NCBI GenBank assembly: GCA_964355975.1
Contig: CAYHFW010000010.1
Coordinates: forward strand, 11,812 to 75,811
DNA length: 64,000 bases
DNA from: F1-60-MAGs104 sp964355975
GTDB taxonomy: Bacteria; Planctomycetota; Phycisphaerae; Phycisphaerales; SM1A02
Direction: 5' to 3'
Notes under the pieces: generated by a model
Told to the model about the DNA's origin: nothing
The model's input: only the letters and a program-made list of their open reading frames with translations
Database searches by the model: none
Shown here: one piece after another, positions 42,760-50,590 of the stretch
Position numbering within the stretch: position 1 is the stretch's first letter
How the letters are laid out: every line of letters begins with the position of its first letter
Program-made: the position numbers and the translations under genes

Positions 42760-44084
42760 TGCCGCGAGGGATTGACCGCCGAACATTTGTGAAGTCGACC
42801 GCTGCGACGCTGGTTGCAGCGAGTGCGCTCGGCGGATTGTCAGCCAGCGCGCACGCTGCGCGCAGAGTCGCAGCGCGTGGGCGGCGAGAGATTCGTGTCG
42901 GAGTCATCGGTTGCGGCGGTCGCGGCACAGGAGCGGCAGGCAATGCGCTCGAAGCGTCGCCCGATGTACGAGTCGTCGCACTCGGCGATCTCTTTGCCGA
43001 GCGCATCGCAAAGGCGCAAACGTCGCTCGCAGGATTCGGCGACCGTGCAAAAGTCGCTCCGGCAGCGTGTTTTACGGGGTTTGATGCCTACCAAGGTGTC
43101 ATTGCGGTGCCGTGCGACTATGTGATTCTGGCAACGCCTCCTGGATTTCGACCGATTCACTTTTCTGCAGCGATCGCTGCGGGGCGAAACGTATTCGTCG
43201 AAAAACCAGTCGCGGTCGATCCAACGGGCATTCGAACGATGATCGCCGCATCAGCAGAGGTCGATGCAAAGGGACTGCACGTCGTTGCTGGGACGCAGCG
43301 CCGGTATGAATGGTCGTACCTCGAAGCGATGCAACGAATCAAGAACGGTGCGATTGGACGAGTCGTCGCCGCGCGGGTCTTCTGGAACATGGGAACGCTG
43401 TGGAACATTCGCCCCGACCCTGCGCGCACTGATGTCGAGAATCAGATTCGCAACTGGCTCTATCACACATGGCTCTCGGGCGATCACATTGTCGAGCAGC
43501 ACGTTCACAACATCGATATCGCCAATTGGGCGATGGGTTCGCATCCACTGAAGTGCATTGCAGTCGGCGGACGGCAAGTGCGCACGGACACGCACGAGTT
43601 CGGTCATGTGTTCGATCACTTCGCGGTCGACTTCGAATATGGGCCAGCAGAGGGATCGACTGAACCACGCTTCGCACTCAGTATGGCGCGGCAACAGGAT
43701 GGCACTGCGGGGCGAGTTGAAGAGGTGATCTACGGGGCGAGTGGTGTTGCGCACCTCACTTCTGGTTCTGCCAGAATCACCGCTGAATCTGAGCAAAACG
43801 CGTGGGCGTTCAAGGGCCCGAACAACAACCCTTATGTGCAAGAGCACGTGGCTCTGCAGAGAGCGATTGTCGAATCACTGCCGCTCAATGAGACAAAGCA
43901 AGTTGCCGAGAGCACGATGAGCGCGATCATGGGGCGGATGGCCGCATACAGCGGCGCAGAGGTCACCTGGGAGTCTGCGATGGCGAGTCCGATGAATCTG
44001 ATGCCGCCTTCACTTCAGTTTGGACCTCTGCCGCAGGCACCCGTTGCGATTCCTGGATCGACTGCCAACCCGGCGTCGCAGTAA
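42756..44084 (+). CDS. Tat-exported Gfo/Idh/MocA-family oxidoreductase (second paralog)
   Basis: 442 aa. Tat signal DRRTFVKSTAATLVAASALGG, Rossmann VGVIGCGGRGTGAAGNAL, NVFVEKPVAVD, and TWLSGDHIVEQHVHNIDIANWAMG, all parallel to the first paralog, so the pair arose by tandem duplication with strong divergence in between. It starts in the stop of the first gene (ATGA). The last 122 bp overlap the convergent apbE gene. Both are likely periplasmic and could form a hetero-oligomer or act on successive substrates. Confidence 0.85.
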   Translation: MMPRGIDRRTFVKSTAATLVAASALGGLSASAHAARRVAARGRREIRVGVIGCGGRGTGAAGNALEASPDVRVVALGDLFAERIAKAQTSLAGFGDRAKVAPAACFTGFDAYQGVIAVPCDYVILATPPGFRPIHFSAAIAAGRNVFVEKPVAVDPTGIRTMIAASAEVDAKGLHVVAGTQRRYEWSYLEAMQRIKNGAIGRVVAARVFWNMGTLWNIRPDPARTDVENQIRNWLYHTWLSGDHIVEQHVHNIDIANWAMGSHPLKCIAVGGRQVRTDTHEFGHVFDHFAVDFEYGPAEGSTEPRFALSMARQQDGTAGRVEEVIYGASGVAHLTSGSARITAESEQNAWAFKGPNNNPYVQEHVALQRAIVESLPLNETKQVAESTMSAIMGRMAAYSGAEVTWESAMASPMNLMPPSLQFGPLPQAPVAIPGSTANPASQ

Positions 44085-45063
44085 TCGTCACAGCGCGTTG
44101 CGCGCTCTGCGACCTCTCATCGAGCGGGGATGCGCCAAGTTCAGCGATCCGCGCCTCGAATGGTCCAAGCTTCTCGACGAGCCGCGCATGTTGCGAGAGC
44201 AGGGCGTTGCCGTCGACGCACAGTGCCGTCGCAAGCGCGTCAGCGACCGCTCCACTTCGACTCACCACGGTCGCTGCGATACGACGCGTGACGGCGCGAC
44301 CTGTGCGTGGATCGTAGATGTGCGCGTATCGCACTCCATGCACATCGAGGTACTGCGATGCATCGCCACTCGTCGAGATCGATGCATTGCACAAGCGCAG
44401 CGAGGTTGGGTCGGGCACCCCAAGTTGTGGGTCAACCTGAATCGACCATCCTGCACTTTCGGGTGGAGCGTCGCCGCACGCGATATCGCCGGCGATTGCG
44501 CAGAGGGCGTGGTTCAATCCAGCGCCGCGCAGAGAGTCGACAGCGGATTGCGCCGCAAAACCTTTGCCAATGCCGCCGAAATCGAGGCGCATTCCTGTAC
44601 AGGCGAAGGTCAGGCGCGGTGGAGTTCGGTCAACCGTGAGCTGCGCAAATCCGCACTGCGCTCGGGCCGCAGCGATCGCATCATCTGAGGGAAGCAGTTG
44701 TGTTCGTCGCGCCTCGCGCCAGACGTGGCTCAGCGCGCCAGTCGTGACATCGAACGCGCCAGCCGTCGCGCGCGAGATCTCAAGTGCGTGCGAAATCGCT
44801 GCAGCAAGGTCAGCGCTGATCACGGTTGCGCTCTGCGCTGTGCGCGGAAGTCGGTTGACCTCAGAGGAGTGCACATAGTCGCTCAGTACTTCGTCAAGCG
44901 CGTGCACACGACCAAAGGCGCCGCGGGCGGCAGCAACAGCGACACTCTCCGATGGTGCGAAAACCTCGATGCGCACATCGCACCCCATGGCGATCTCGTG
45001 GAATGAGTAGCGCGTGAGTTGCTCAGAGTCGAGCATCAGAAGCAGTGCGAGCGCGCAGAGCAT
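43963..45063 (-). CDS. apbE: FAD:protein FMN transferase (ApbE)
   Basis: 366 aa. The N-terminal hydrophobic stretch (MLCALALLLMLDS) may be a signal peptide. The ApbE/flavin transferase domain is clear: SFHEIAMGCDVRIEVFA, LSDYVHSSEVNRL, AGAFDVTTGALSHVW, MRLDFGGIGKGFAAQ, GVRYAHIYDPRTGRA and ADALATALCV. It attaches FMN to Thr/Ser of periplasmic flavoproteins such as Na+-pumping NQR or RNF subunits. The final 40 residues form a Ser/Glu-rich tail, encoded opposite the end of the second Gfo/Idh gene. It starts 7 bp after the HD-GYP stop and is likely co-transcribed with it. Confidence 0.88.
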   Translation of the reverse strand: MLCALALLLMLDSEQLTRYSFHEIAMGCDVRIEVFAPSESVAVAAARGAFGRVHALDEVLSDYVHSSEVNRLPRTAQSATVISADLAAAISHALEISRATAGAFDVTTGALSHVWREARRTQLLPSDDAIAAARAQCGFAQLTVDRTPPRLTFACTGMRLDFGGIGKGFAAQSAVDSLRGAGLNHALCAIAGDIACGDAPPESAGWSIQVDPQLGVPDPTSLRLCNASISTSGDASQYLDVHGVRYAHIYDPRTGRAVTRRIAATVVSRSGAVADALATALCVDGNALLSQHARLVEKLGPFEARIAELGASPLDERSQSAQRAVTITATPGWQSIQESQRVPAAEVQTEVKAASDSSDSPSQTPR

Positions 45064-45070
45064 TCCCAAA

Positions 45071-46828
45071 TCACTCGGGCGTCCCGACCGGCAGGTCGGG
45101 ATTGCCATCGCGAATGCTTCGAACGTCTTCGAGGCGCGCAAAGAGAATGTCAACGAGCTCGGGATCGAAGTGCTGCGCCGACTCAGATTGAATCAGTTCA
45201 AGCACGCGATGCTCTGGCCACGCCTCTTTGTAGGAGCGACGGCTGCTCAACGCGTCAAAAACGTCGGCAAGTCCGACGATTCGTGCGAAAAGCGGAATCT
45301 CCTCACCGCGCCGTCCGCGCTTGATTCCATTCTCAACGATGCCGGGATACCCCTCGCCGTTCCAGCGCTCGTGGTGCAACAGCGCAACTTCGCGTGCGGC
45401 GTCATCAAAGTCTGAGGGAGAATCGCGAAAGAAATCTGCGCCGATCTGCGCGTGCCGCTTGATCTCCTCGAACTCGTGCGCTTCGAGTTTGCCCGCCTTC
45501 TTGAGAATCGAGTCAGAGACTCCGATCTTTCCGACGTCATGCAACTTTGCTGCGGTGCGCAGGCGGTCGCGCTGGCGTTCGAAGGACGTGCCTTCGAGTC
45601 CGCGTCGTCGTGCCCACTCTTCAAAGATCACCGCTGAATATCCCGCAACACGTTCGACGTGGCGTCCGGTCTCTGCAGGATCGCGAATCTCCGCCATGCG
45701 AATCATGCGCAAGACCGTGCTCTCGGTGAGTCGCGCACGTTGGATGGCGATCGTTGCAACGCTCGCGAAGTGTTCAACGAGTCGAATATCAGACTCTGAA
45801 AAAGTCGTGAACTCGCGCCCATCGAGGCTGATTGGATTGATGAGTTCCATCACGCCGAGCATCTGCCCCGACTGACTCTTGAGCGGCATTGCGAGCATCG
45901 CGCGAGTGCGATATCCCAAGACTTGATCGAACGACGAGTCGAAGCGGTAGGGGTTTTCGGCCGAGATCTGATAGCAGTCGGGAATGTGCAGATGCTGTCC
46001 AGTGAGGCAGACCCATCCCGCAAGACTTCGATCTGTAATGGGAAGCCGAAAGGTCGAAACCTGCGGCGTCTCACCCGTGCCCGTGCGCTGGGCGATCGAG
46101 TCATTGTGAAAAAATGCAAATCGCAGCGAGTCTCCCTCGCGCAAGAACACCGTGCCCGCTTCGGCGTGCACGAGATGACGGGCTTCCGAGAGGATGCGAT
46201 CCATGAGCGCATGAAAATCCTGTATCTGGTTGAGTTCAATGCCGATCTGCATGAGCCCATGCACCCGCAGTTGCCATTCGAGATCATGTGGCGAATCACT
46301 CTGTTGTGCCAGTCGCAGTTTGTGCGCATCGAGCGCCCGATGCGCGGTGCGCAGTTCGCTTTGCAATGACTCGTATGCCGCAGTGCTGCGGTTGCGCCGC
46401 ACGACATTGAGATAACTCATCGAATGACTGCGCACCCGCGCGACGAACTCAGCGGTGCTGACGGGGTACAGAATCAGGTCAGTCGCTCCGTGCACAAAGG
46501 CCGCTTCACGAACATCGGCCGTCGCAGCAGAGACGAGCACCATCACGGGCACTGCGCCGACCTCTGCGCTGCGGCCGAGAACATCAAGCGTTGCGATCAG
46601 ATCGAAAGCAGGCTCGCGCAGATCAAGGATGATGAGTGTGGGACAAACTCGAAGCGCCTCATCGACTGCATCGTTGGCGCGCGAGCAGTGCGTGCTTGCG
46701 ATGCCGCCCGCAGCGGCCAGTAGTTCGCGCAGAACGAGCGTTGCGGTGTACCCACCTCCAACAAGCAGCACGACATGTTCATCGCGCGGTATGGAGTCGA
46801 GCGGGGCGGATGGATCGATGTTCGCCAT
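45071..46828 (-). CDS. HD-GYP domain protein with degenerate receiver and GAF domain
   Basis: 585 aa. Residues about 18-135 are a response-regulator fold; D69 of LIILDL is kept, but the acidic pair (LLVGGG) and the signalling Lys (LILYPVS) are missing. A coiled coil follows (about 140-190), then a GAF domain (about 195-375, AGTVFLREGDSLRF..AMPLKSQSGQMLGVMELINP). The HD-GYP domain has RHVERVAGYS, LRTAAKLHDVGKIGVSD, HAQIGADFF, LLHHERWNGEGYP and IVGLADVFDALSS, so the catalytic metal residues are intact. Hydrolysis of cyclic di-GMP in the cytoplasm is the expected activity. Confidence 0.88.
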   Translation of the reverse strand: MANIDPSAPLDSIPRDEHVVLLVGGGYTATLVLRELLAAAGGIASTHCSRANDAVDEALRVCPTLIILDLREPAFDLIATLDVLGRSAEVGAVPVMVLVSAATADVREAAFVHGATDLILYPVSTAEFVARVRSHSMSYLNVVRRNRSTAAYESLQSELRTAHRALDAHKLRLAQQSDSPHDLEWQLRVHGLMQIGIELNQIQDFHALMDRILSEARHLVHAEAGTVFLREGDSLRFAFFHNDSIAQRTGTGETPQVSTFRLPITDRSLAGWVCLTGQHLHIPDCYQISAENPYRFDSSFDQVLGYRTRAMLAMPLKSQSGQMLGVMELINPISLDGREFTTFSESDIRLVEHFASVATIAIQRARLTESTVLRMIRMAEIRDPAETGRHVERVAGYSAVIFEEWARRRGLEGTSFERQRDRLRTAAKLHDVGKIGVSDSILKKAGKLEAHEFEEIKRHAQIGADFFRDSPSDFDDAAREVALLHHERWNGEGYPGIVENGIKRGRRGEEIPLFARIVGLADVFDALSSRRSYKEAWPEHRVLELIQSESAQHFDPELVDILFARLEDVRSIRDGNPDLPVGTPE

Positions 46829-46853
46829 GAACTGTTCAACATCTCACGCGCGA

Positions 46854-48101
46854 CTAACCGCGGCGTGGATTGCGGCTCCCAGGCGTGTGTTGTCTGCGCG
46901 TGTGTTCGCCTTCTGGGAGCGGTTCGCGTGGCTGTCCAACCGCTTTCGCCGCCATGGACTCGCTGCTCCCAGGCGCGGGCGCTTCACCGCGCGCGAAGAT
47001 GATTCGTCCACCTGCGGTCTGCAAGATGTTGCTGATGATTCCCTCGGCGCGCGATCCAACCAGGTCGGCGGCTCCATCGATCACGACCATCGTGCCGTCC
47101 GCGAGGTGTCCAACACCTTGTCCACCTTGCTCGCCCACGCGCGTGATTTCAACCGCGACGAATTCACCCGGAAAGAGTTGCGGCTGCAGCGCAGCAGAAA
47201 TCGCATGCAAGTTGATCGTGACGATGCCACTGATGTTTGCGACCTTCTGCAAACCCGAATCGCTTGTGGCGATGCGCATGTGCTCGCGCGATGCGAGTTC
47301 GACAAGCATGCGATCAACGCCACGCCCGTCGAGATCGACTGGTTCAATGCGCAAGTCGATCGATGTGTTCTCTTGCATGCGTGTGATCACATCGAGTCCG
47401 CGCTTTCCTTTCGCGCGTTTGTGTTTGTCGCTGCTGTCGCAAAGATGTTGAAGTTCATCGAGTACGAACTTCGGAACCACCAGCGGCGCATCGAGAATGT
47501 GGCTCGTCGCGAGCGATTCGATTCGTCCATCAATGATTGTCGAACTATCGAGCAGAATCGCTGAAAGCCCGCTTGGTTGCTTGTTGAATTCGACGTACGG
47601 AATCACGAGGCGAAAGTCATCTTTCGTGGTCAGCACAATTGAGACAGAGAGATAGCAGAGCACGATGCCCAGAATCAGTTTCGAGAGCCCCAGATAGAGT
47701 TGCGCGGGTCCGCTACTGATTTCCCACGCCCCTGCGACCGTGTCGATGAGCGAACCAATCGCGACGGCTGCGATGAGCCCGAGGCAGATTCCGAGGTACA
47801 CCCCAGCGACCGAAGTCAGGCGTTTCTTTGGCGTGAGGTGGTCGAGCAAGAGCACGACCAGCCCAATGCTGACTCCGGCGATGATGAGGCCGATCACCGT
47901 GGGATGGCCAAAGTCTTCGACGTTGCGCGAGCTTGCGACGGTCACGGTCGTGACCACCACCAGCATCGCGATGAAAATCAATCGAAGCGCGAGCAGCAAG
48001 AATGGGCTCTCGCGCCCCCGCCGAGCAGAGATGCGCGCCGACTTTGGACGACCCAAGTCGAGCGTCGACGGAGTGGTGTGCGGGTCAATCGGAGAACTCA
48101 C
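46854..48101 (-). CDS. YacL-like membrane PIN-TRAM domain protein
   Basis: 415 aa from a GTG. Four membrane segments (about 30-175: LALRLIFIAMLVVVTTVTVA, TVIGLIIAGVSIGLVVLLL, GVYLGICLGLIAAVAIGSL, SKLILGIVLCYLSVSIVL). Then a PIN nuclease domain (about 193-320, LLDSSTIIDGRIESLA, VPKFVLDELQHL, GLDVITRMQ, DGRGVDRMLVELA, IATSDSGLQKVANI) with its acidic residues, and a TRAM domain (LFPGEFVAVEITRVGEQGGQGVGHLADGTMVVID). The family is of uncertain nuclease substrate. An ATG at 48143 is in frame but would lie inside the SRP RNA gene, so GTG 48101 was chosen. Confidence 0.85.
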   Translation of the reverse strand: MSSPIDPHTTPSTLDLGRPKSARISARRGRESPFLLLALRLIFIAMLVVVTTVTVASSRNVEDFGHPTVIGLIIAGVSIGLVVLLLDHLTPKKRLTSVAGVYLGICLGLIAAVAIGSLIDTVAGAWEISSGPAQLYLGLSKLILGIVLCYLSVSIVLTTKDDFRLVIPYVEFNKQPSGLSAILLDSSTIIDGRIESLATSHILDAPLVVPKFVLDELQHLCDSSDKHKRAKGKRGLDVITRMQENTSIDLRIEPVDLDGRGVDRMLVELASREHMRIATSDSGLQKVANISGIVTINLHAISAALQPQLFPGEFVAVEITRVGEQGGQGVGHLADGTMVVIDGAADLVGSRAEGIISNILQTAGGRIIFARGEAPAPGSSESMAAKAVGQPREPLPEGEHTRRQHTPGSRNPRRG

Positions 48102-48124
48102 GCAACGAGTGTAGGCAGTGGTGC

Positions 48125-48130
48125 TAAGAT
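48125..48130 (+). promoter_or_regulatory. Putative -10 element of the SRP RNA gene
   Basis: TAAGAT lies 7 bp before the 5' base of the SRP RNA stem. No strong -35 is recognised at 17 bp spacing, so the assignment is tentative. Confidence 0.4.
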
Positions 48131-48137
48131 CACCGAA

Positions 48138-48261
48138 GGTCATGAGGAGGACGGTCGGGTCCGATGGGCGGACGGCTCGTGAACCTGGTCAGGGCTTGAC
48201 GGCAGCAGCCATAAGCGTCGTCGCCCGTGCCATTGGCTACCTGGCCGTCCTCCCCGTGACC
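48138..48261 (+). ncRNA. ffs: Small bacterial signal recognition particle RNA (4.5S)
   Basis: The conserved SRP core GAACCTGGTCAGGG..GGCAGCAGCCATAAGCG is present (asymmetric and symmetric loops for Ffh binding). The ends pair as a long rod: AGGAGGACGG with CCGTCCTCC, and GGTCA with TGACC at the base. Length is about 124 nt. The apical part reads GC-TTGACG-GC instead of the common GGAA tetraloop. A short T run follows at 48264-48267. It lies directly upstream of dnaX, a common genomic position for ffs. It acts with Ffh in co-translational membrane targeting. Confidence 0.92.
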
Positions 48262-48269
48262 TCTTTTGT

Positions 48270-49529
48270 ATGACGACCAAAGCAACATCTAAGCGCTCGG
48301 CTGAAGTGACGCGCGAAACAGCACTCTGCGAGAGTTCTCCCGCCGCCACAACGGGGGGGGTGAACTTGTTTGGTGCAGAGAGTGGCGCAGTTCCTTATCA
48401 AGTGTTCGCGCGCCGATATCGCTCGCGTTCATTCGCCGAACTCATTGGCCAAGATGCAATCGCCAACACGCTGCGCAATGCAATCACCCTCGGGCGCACG
48501 GCGCACGCATATCTCTTCTGCGGCACCCGCGGAGTCGGAAAGACCTCAATGGCGCGCATTTTTGCCCGCGCCCTCAATGCAGTCGATTCGCTCGGCGACC
48601 GCGATGCGATCGCACAGTCGATCATGCGCGGAGAAGATCTCGATGTCGTCGAAATCGACGGAGCAAGCAACCGCGGCGTCGACGATGCGCGCGATTTGAT
48701 TGCAGGGGCTGGGATGGCTCCTGCGCGCAGCCCATACAAGATCTACATCATCGATGAAGTGCACATGCTCACGCAACCTGCATTCAATGCGTTGCTCAAG
48801 ACGATGGAAGAGCCTCCAGCGCATGTGAAGTTCATCCTCTGCACGACTGAACCCCACAAAGTTCCCGCCACGATTCAGAGTCGCTGTCAGCGTTTTGATT
48901 TTCGATCTATTCCAACATCGCTGATCGCTGATCATCTTCGCAGCGTGCTCGCTGGCGAAAAGGTCACTGCCGACGATGCCGTCGTCATGCAAGTGGCTCG
49001 GCTCGCAAATGGTTCGATGCGCGATGGATTGAGTCTGCTCGATCGACTCGTCTCGGCAGCCACGGGCAATGTGTCAGTCGCGCTCGCGCGCGAGGTGTTG
49101 GGGCTTCCCGATGAAGAGTTGCTCGAATCACTCATTGCTGCGATCGCCGGCGGAAACCCTGCGGCAGGACTCGAAGCCGCGGCGAAACTGCTTGAGCAGG
49201 GGATGTCGCCCGATCACGCGCTCGACACAATCGCCGCACGACTTCGTGATGCCCTTCTGATTCGCACCTGTGGAGCGCAAAGCGCGATGGTCGACTTGCC
49301 ACTCGAAGCGCGTGAGCGCATCGCAGAACACGCCAAGAACTTTGAAGCGCCAACGCTTGTGCACCTCATTACGCTCTGCGATGGTGCAGTGCGAAACATT
49401 CGCGGATCGTCTGTTCCCCGCGCGCTCTTTGACGCGGTGATCGCGCGGCTGTGCATGTCTGAACACTTCGTTGCTGCCGCGACCTTGCTCGCGCCGAACT
49501 TCGCCGCGCAAAACGAAAAAAAAAAGTAG
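48270..49529 (+). CDS. dnaX: DNA polymerase III subunit gamma (short dnaX product); tau by frameshift
   Basis: Clamp-loader ATPase. The in-frame product has 419 aa and ends with Lys codons in a run of ten A, then TAG. A 40-residue leader precedes VPYQVFARRYRSRSFAELIG. Visible: GTRGVGKTSMARIFARALN at 85-103 (Walker A, K91), VVEIDGASNRGVDDAR, YIIDEVHMLT, FNALLKTMEEPPAHVKFILCTTE and IQSRCQRFDF. The four zinc-binding cysteines normally found between the P-loop and EIDAASNRGVD are absent. It starts 8 bp after the SRP RNA gene. In the -1 frame the sequence continues open to 49891, see the separate entry. Confidence 0.95.
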   Translation: MTTKATSKRSAEVTRETALCESSPAATTGGVNLFGAESGAVPYQVFARRYRSRSFAELIGQDAIANTLRNAITLGRTAHAYLFCGTRGVGKTSMARIFARALNAVDSLGDRDAIAQSIMRGEDLDVVEIDGASNRGVDDARDLIAGAGMAPARSPYKIYIIDEVHMLTQPAFNALLKTMEEPPAHVKFILCTTEPHKVPATIQSRCQRFDFRSIPTSLIADHLRSVLAGEKVTADDAVVMQVARLANGSMRDGLSLLDRLVSAATGNVSVALAREVLGLPDEELLESLIAAIAGGNPAAGLEAAAKLLEQGMSPDHALDTIAARLRDALLIRTCGAQSAMVDLPLEARERIAEHAKNFEAPTLVHLITLCDGAVRNIRGSSVPRALFDAVIARLCMSEHFVAAATLLAPNFAAQNEKKK

Positions 49530-49546
49530 ATGAGGCGCCGCGCGCC
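49516..49546 (+). promoter_or_regulatory. dnaX slippery A10 run with downstream stem-loop (frameshift signal)
   Basis: Ten A (49516-49525) are followed by G and the gamma stop TAG (49527-49529). Then, 8 bases after the run's last G (49526 to 49534), a stem-loop GGCGC-CGC-GCGCC lies at 49534-49546. A slide of -1 on the ribosome, or polymerase slippage adding one A, joins the gamma frame to the open downstream frame. The layout is that of the known E. coli (AAAAAAG plus hairpin) and Thermus (A9) dnaX signals. Confidence 0.85.
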
Positions 49547-49891
49547 ATTGCATCGGCCGCGCATCCAACAATTGCAGCGCGACCTGTCGCAGCGTTGCCA
49601 GCAGCCCCCGCGCCGCAGCCACAGCGGTTTGTTGCTGCTCCTGCTGCGGCAAACGCACCCATTGCGTTCGCGCCGTCTGCTTCACCCGTTGCCAGCGCCG
49701 CGCCGGTTGCACCGCAACCCACCCGTCCAAACTCAGCACAAGAATCCGACGCGATTCGGCGCCATCCATTTGTGATTGAGGCTGCGCGAATTCTTGATGC
49801 AGCGATCACGCGCGTGACGCCAGTTGCGCAGTCGACGGCGCCTGCGAGTGCGCAACCACAAACCCAAGCGAGCGAGGATTCCGACGAATGA
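49524..49891 (+). CDS. dnaX: tau-specific C-terminal extension of DnaX (-1 frame)
   Basis: After a -1 shift in the A run the frame reads VDEAPRAIASAAHPTIAARP and continues for about 120 codons without a stop to TGA at 49889-49891, giving a tau product of about 540 aa in total. The extension is Ala/Pro-rich like a tau linker. Near its end, HPFVIEAARILDAAITRV resembles the conserved C-terminal HPxVxxAlxxFxxxixxV helix found in many bacterial DnaX proteins. The stop overlaps the recR ATG (ATGA), as the normal coupling of genes in this window would predict for a real gene end. Confidence 0.85.
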
Positions 49892-50529
49892 CGCGCGATG
49901 CGAACAAGAGTGGCGCGTATCCAGAGAGTGTGAACCGCTTGATTCAAGCCTTCTCGACCCTTCCAGGAATTGGTGGACGCACCGCGCAACGACTTGCATT
50001 CTGGGTGTTGAAGTCGTCGAGTGATGACGCCCTTGCGCTCGCCGATGCGATCCGAAGCGTGAAACAGTCGGTGCGCCACTGTCCCGTCTGTTGGAATCCA
50101 GCCGACACATCGCCCTGTCACCTCTGCGCTGATGAGAGCCGCGACGCATCGATCGTGATGGTCGTTGAGCAGCCCAAAGATCTGATCAATCTCGAACAGA
50201 CCGGGCGTTACCGCGGTGTCTATCACGTGTTGATGGGACGGCTCGATCCACTCGATGGCGTCGGCCCTGAGAGCATCACAGCGGCCGACTTGCTTGCGCG
50301 AGTGCAAGATGCAACGCGCAACGCGCGCGGCGTCGATGTGCGAGAAATCGTGCTTGCGTTGAATCCTGACCTCGAGGGAGATTCGACTGGGCTCTACCTC
50401 GCAGAGATTCTCAAGTCGCAATCGGTCAAGGTGACGCGGCTCGCGCGCGGATTGCCCAGTGGGTCGCAGATCGAATTCGCCAATCGCGCAGCGCTCGCAG
50501 ATGCAATCTCGCTGCGGCAGCCACTCTAG
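49888..50529 (+). CDS. recR: Recombination protein RecR
   Basis: 213 aa. Helix-hairpin-helix FSTLPGIGGRTAQRLAFWVL near 22-41, a C4 zinc finger with C65, C68, C77 and C80 (CPVCW..PCHLC), and a Toprim domain (IVMVVEQPKDLINLEQTGRYRGVYHVLMGRLDPLDGVGP) ending in VTRLARGLPSGSQIEFANRAAL with the Walker-B-like segment. It acts with RecO (and RecF) in recombinational gap repair. It is coupled to the frameshifted dnaX product. The ybaB gene often found between dnaX and recR is missing. Confidence 0.96.
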   Translation: MTRDANKSGAYPESVNRLIQAFSTLPGIGGRTAQRLAFWVLKSSSDDALALADAIRSVKQSVRHCPVCWNPADTSPCHLCADESRDASIVMVVEQPKDLINLEQTGRYRGVYHVLMGRLDPLDGVGPESITAADLLARVQDATRNARGVDVREIVLALNPDLEGDSTGLYLAEILKSQSVKVTRLARGLPSGSQIEFANRAALADAISLRQPL

Positions 50530-50590
50530 ATCGAGTCGGTGGGGGTGCGCGGTTGTGACGGCGGTGATGCGCGCGCGGTAGGATTCTCTT

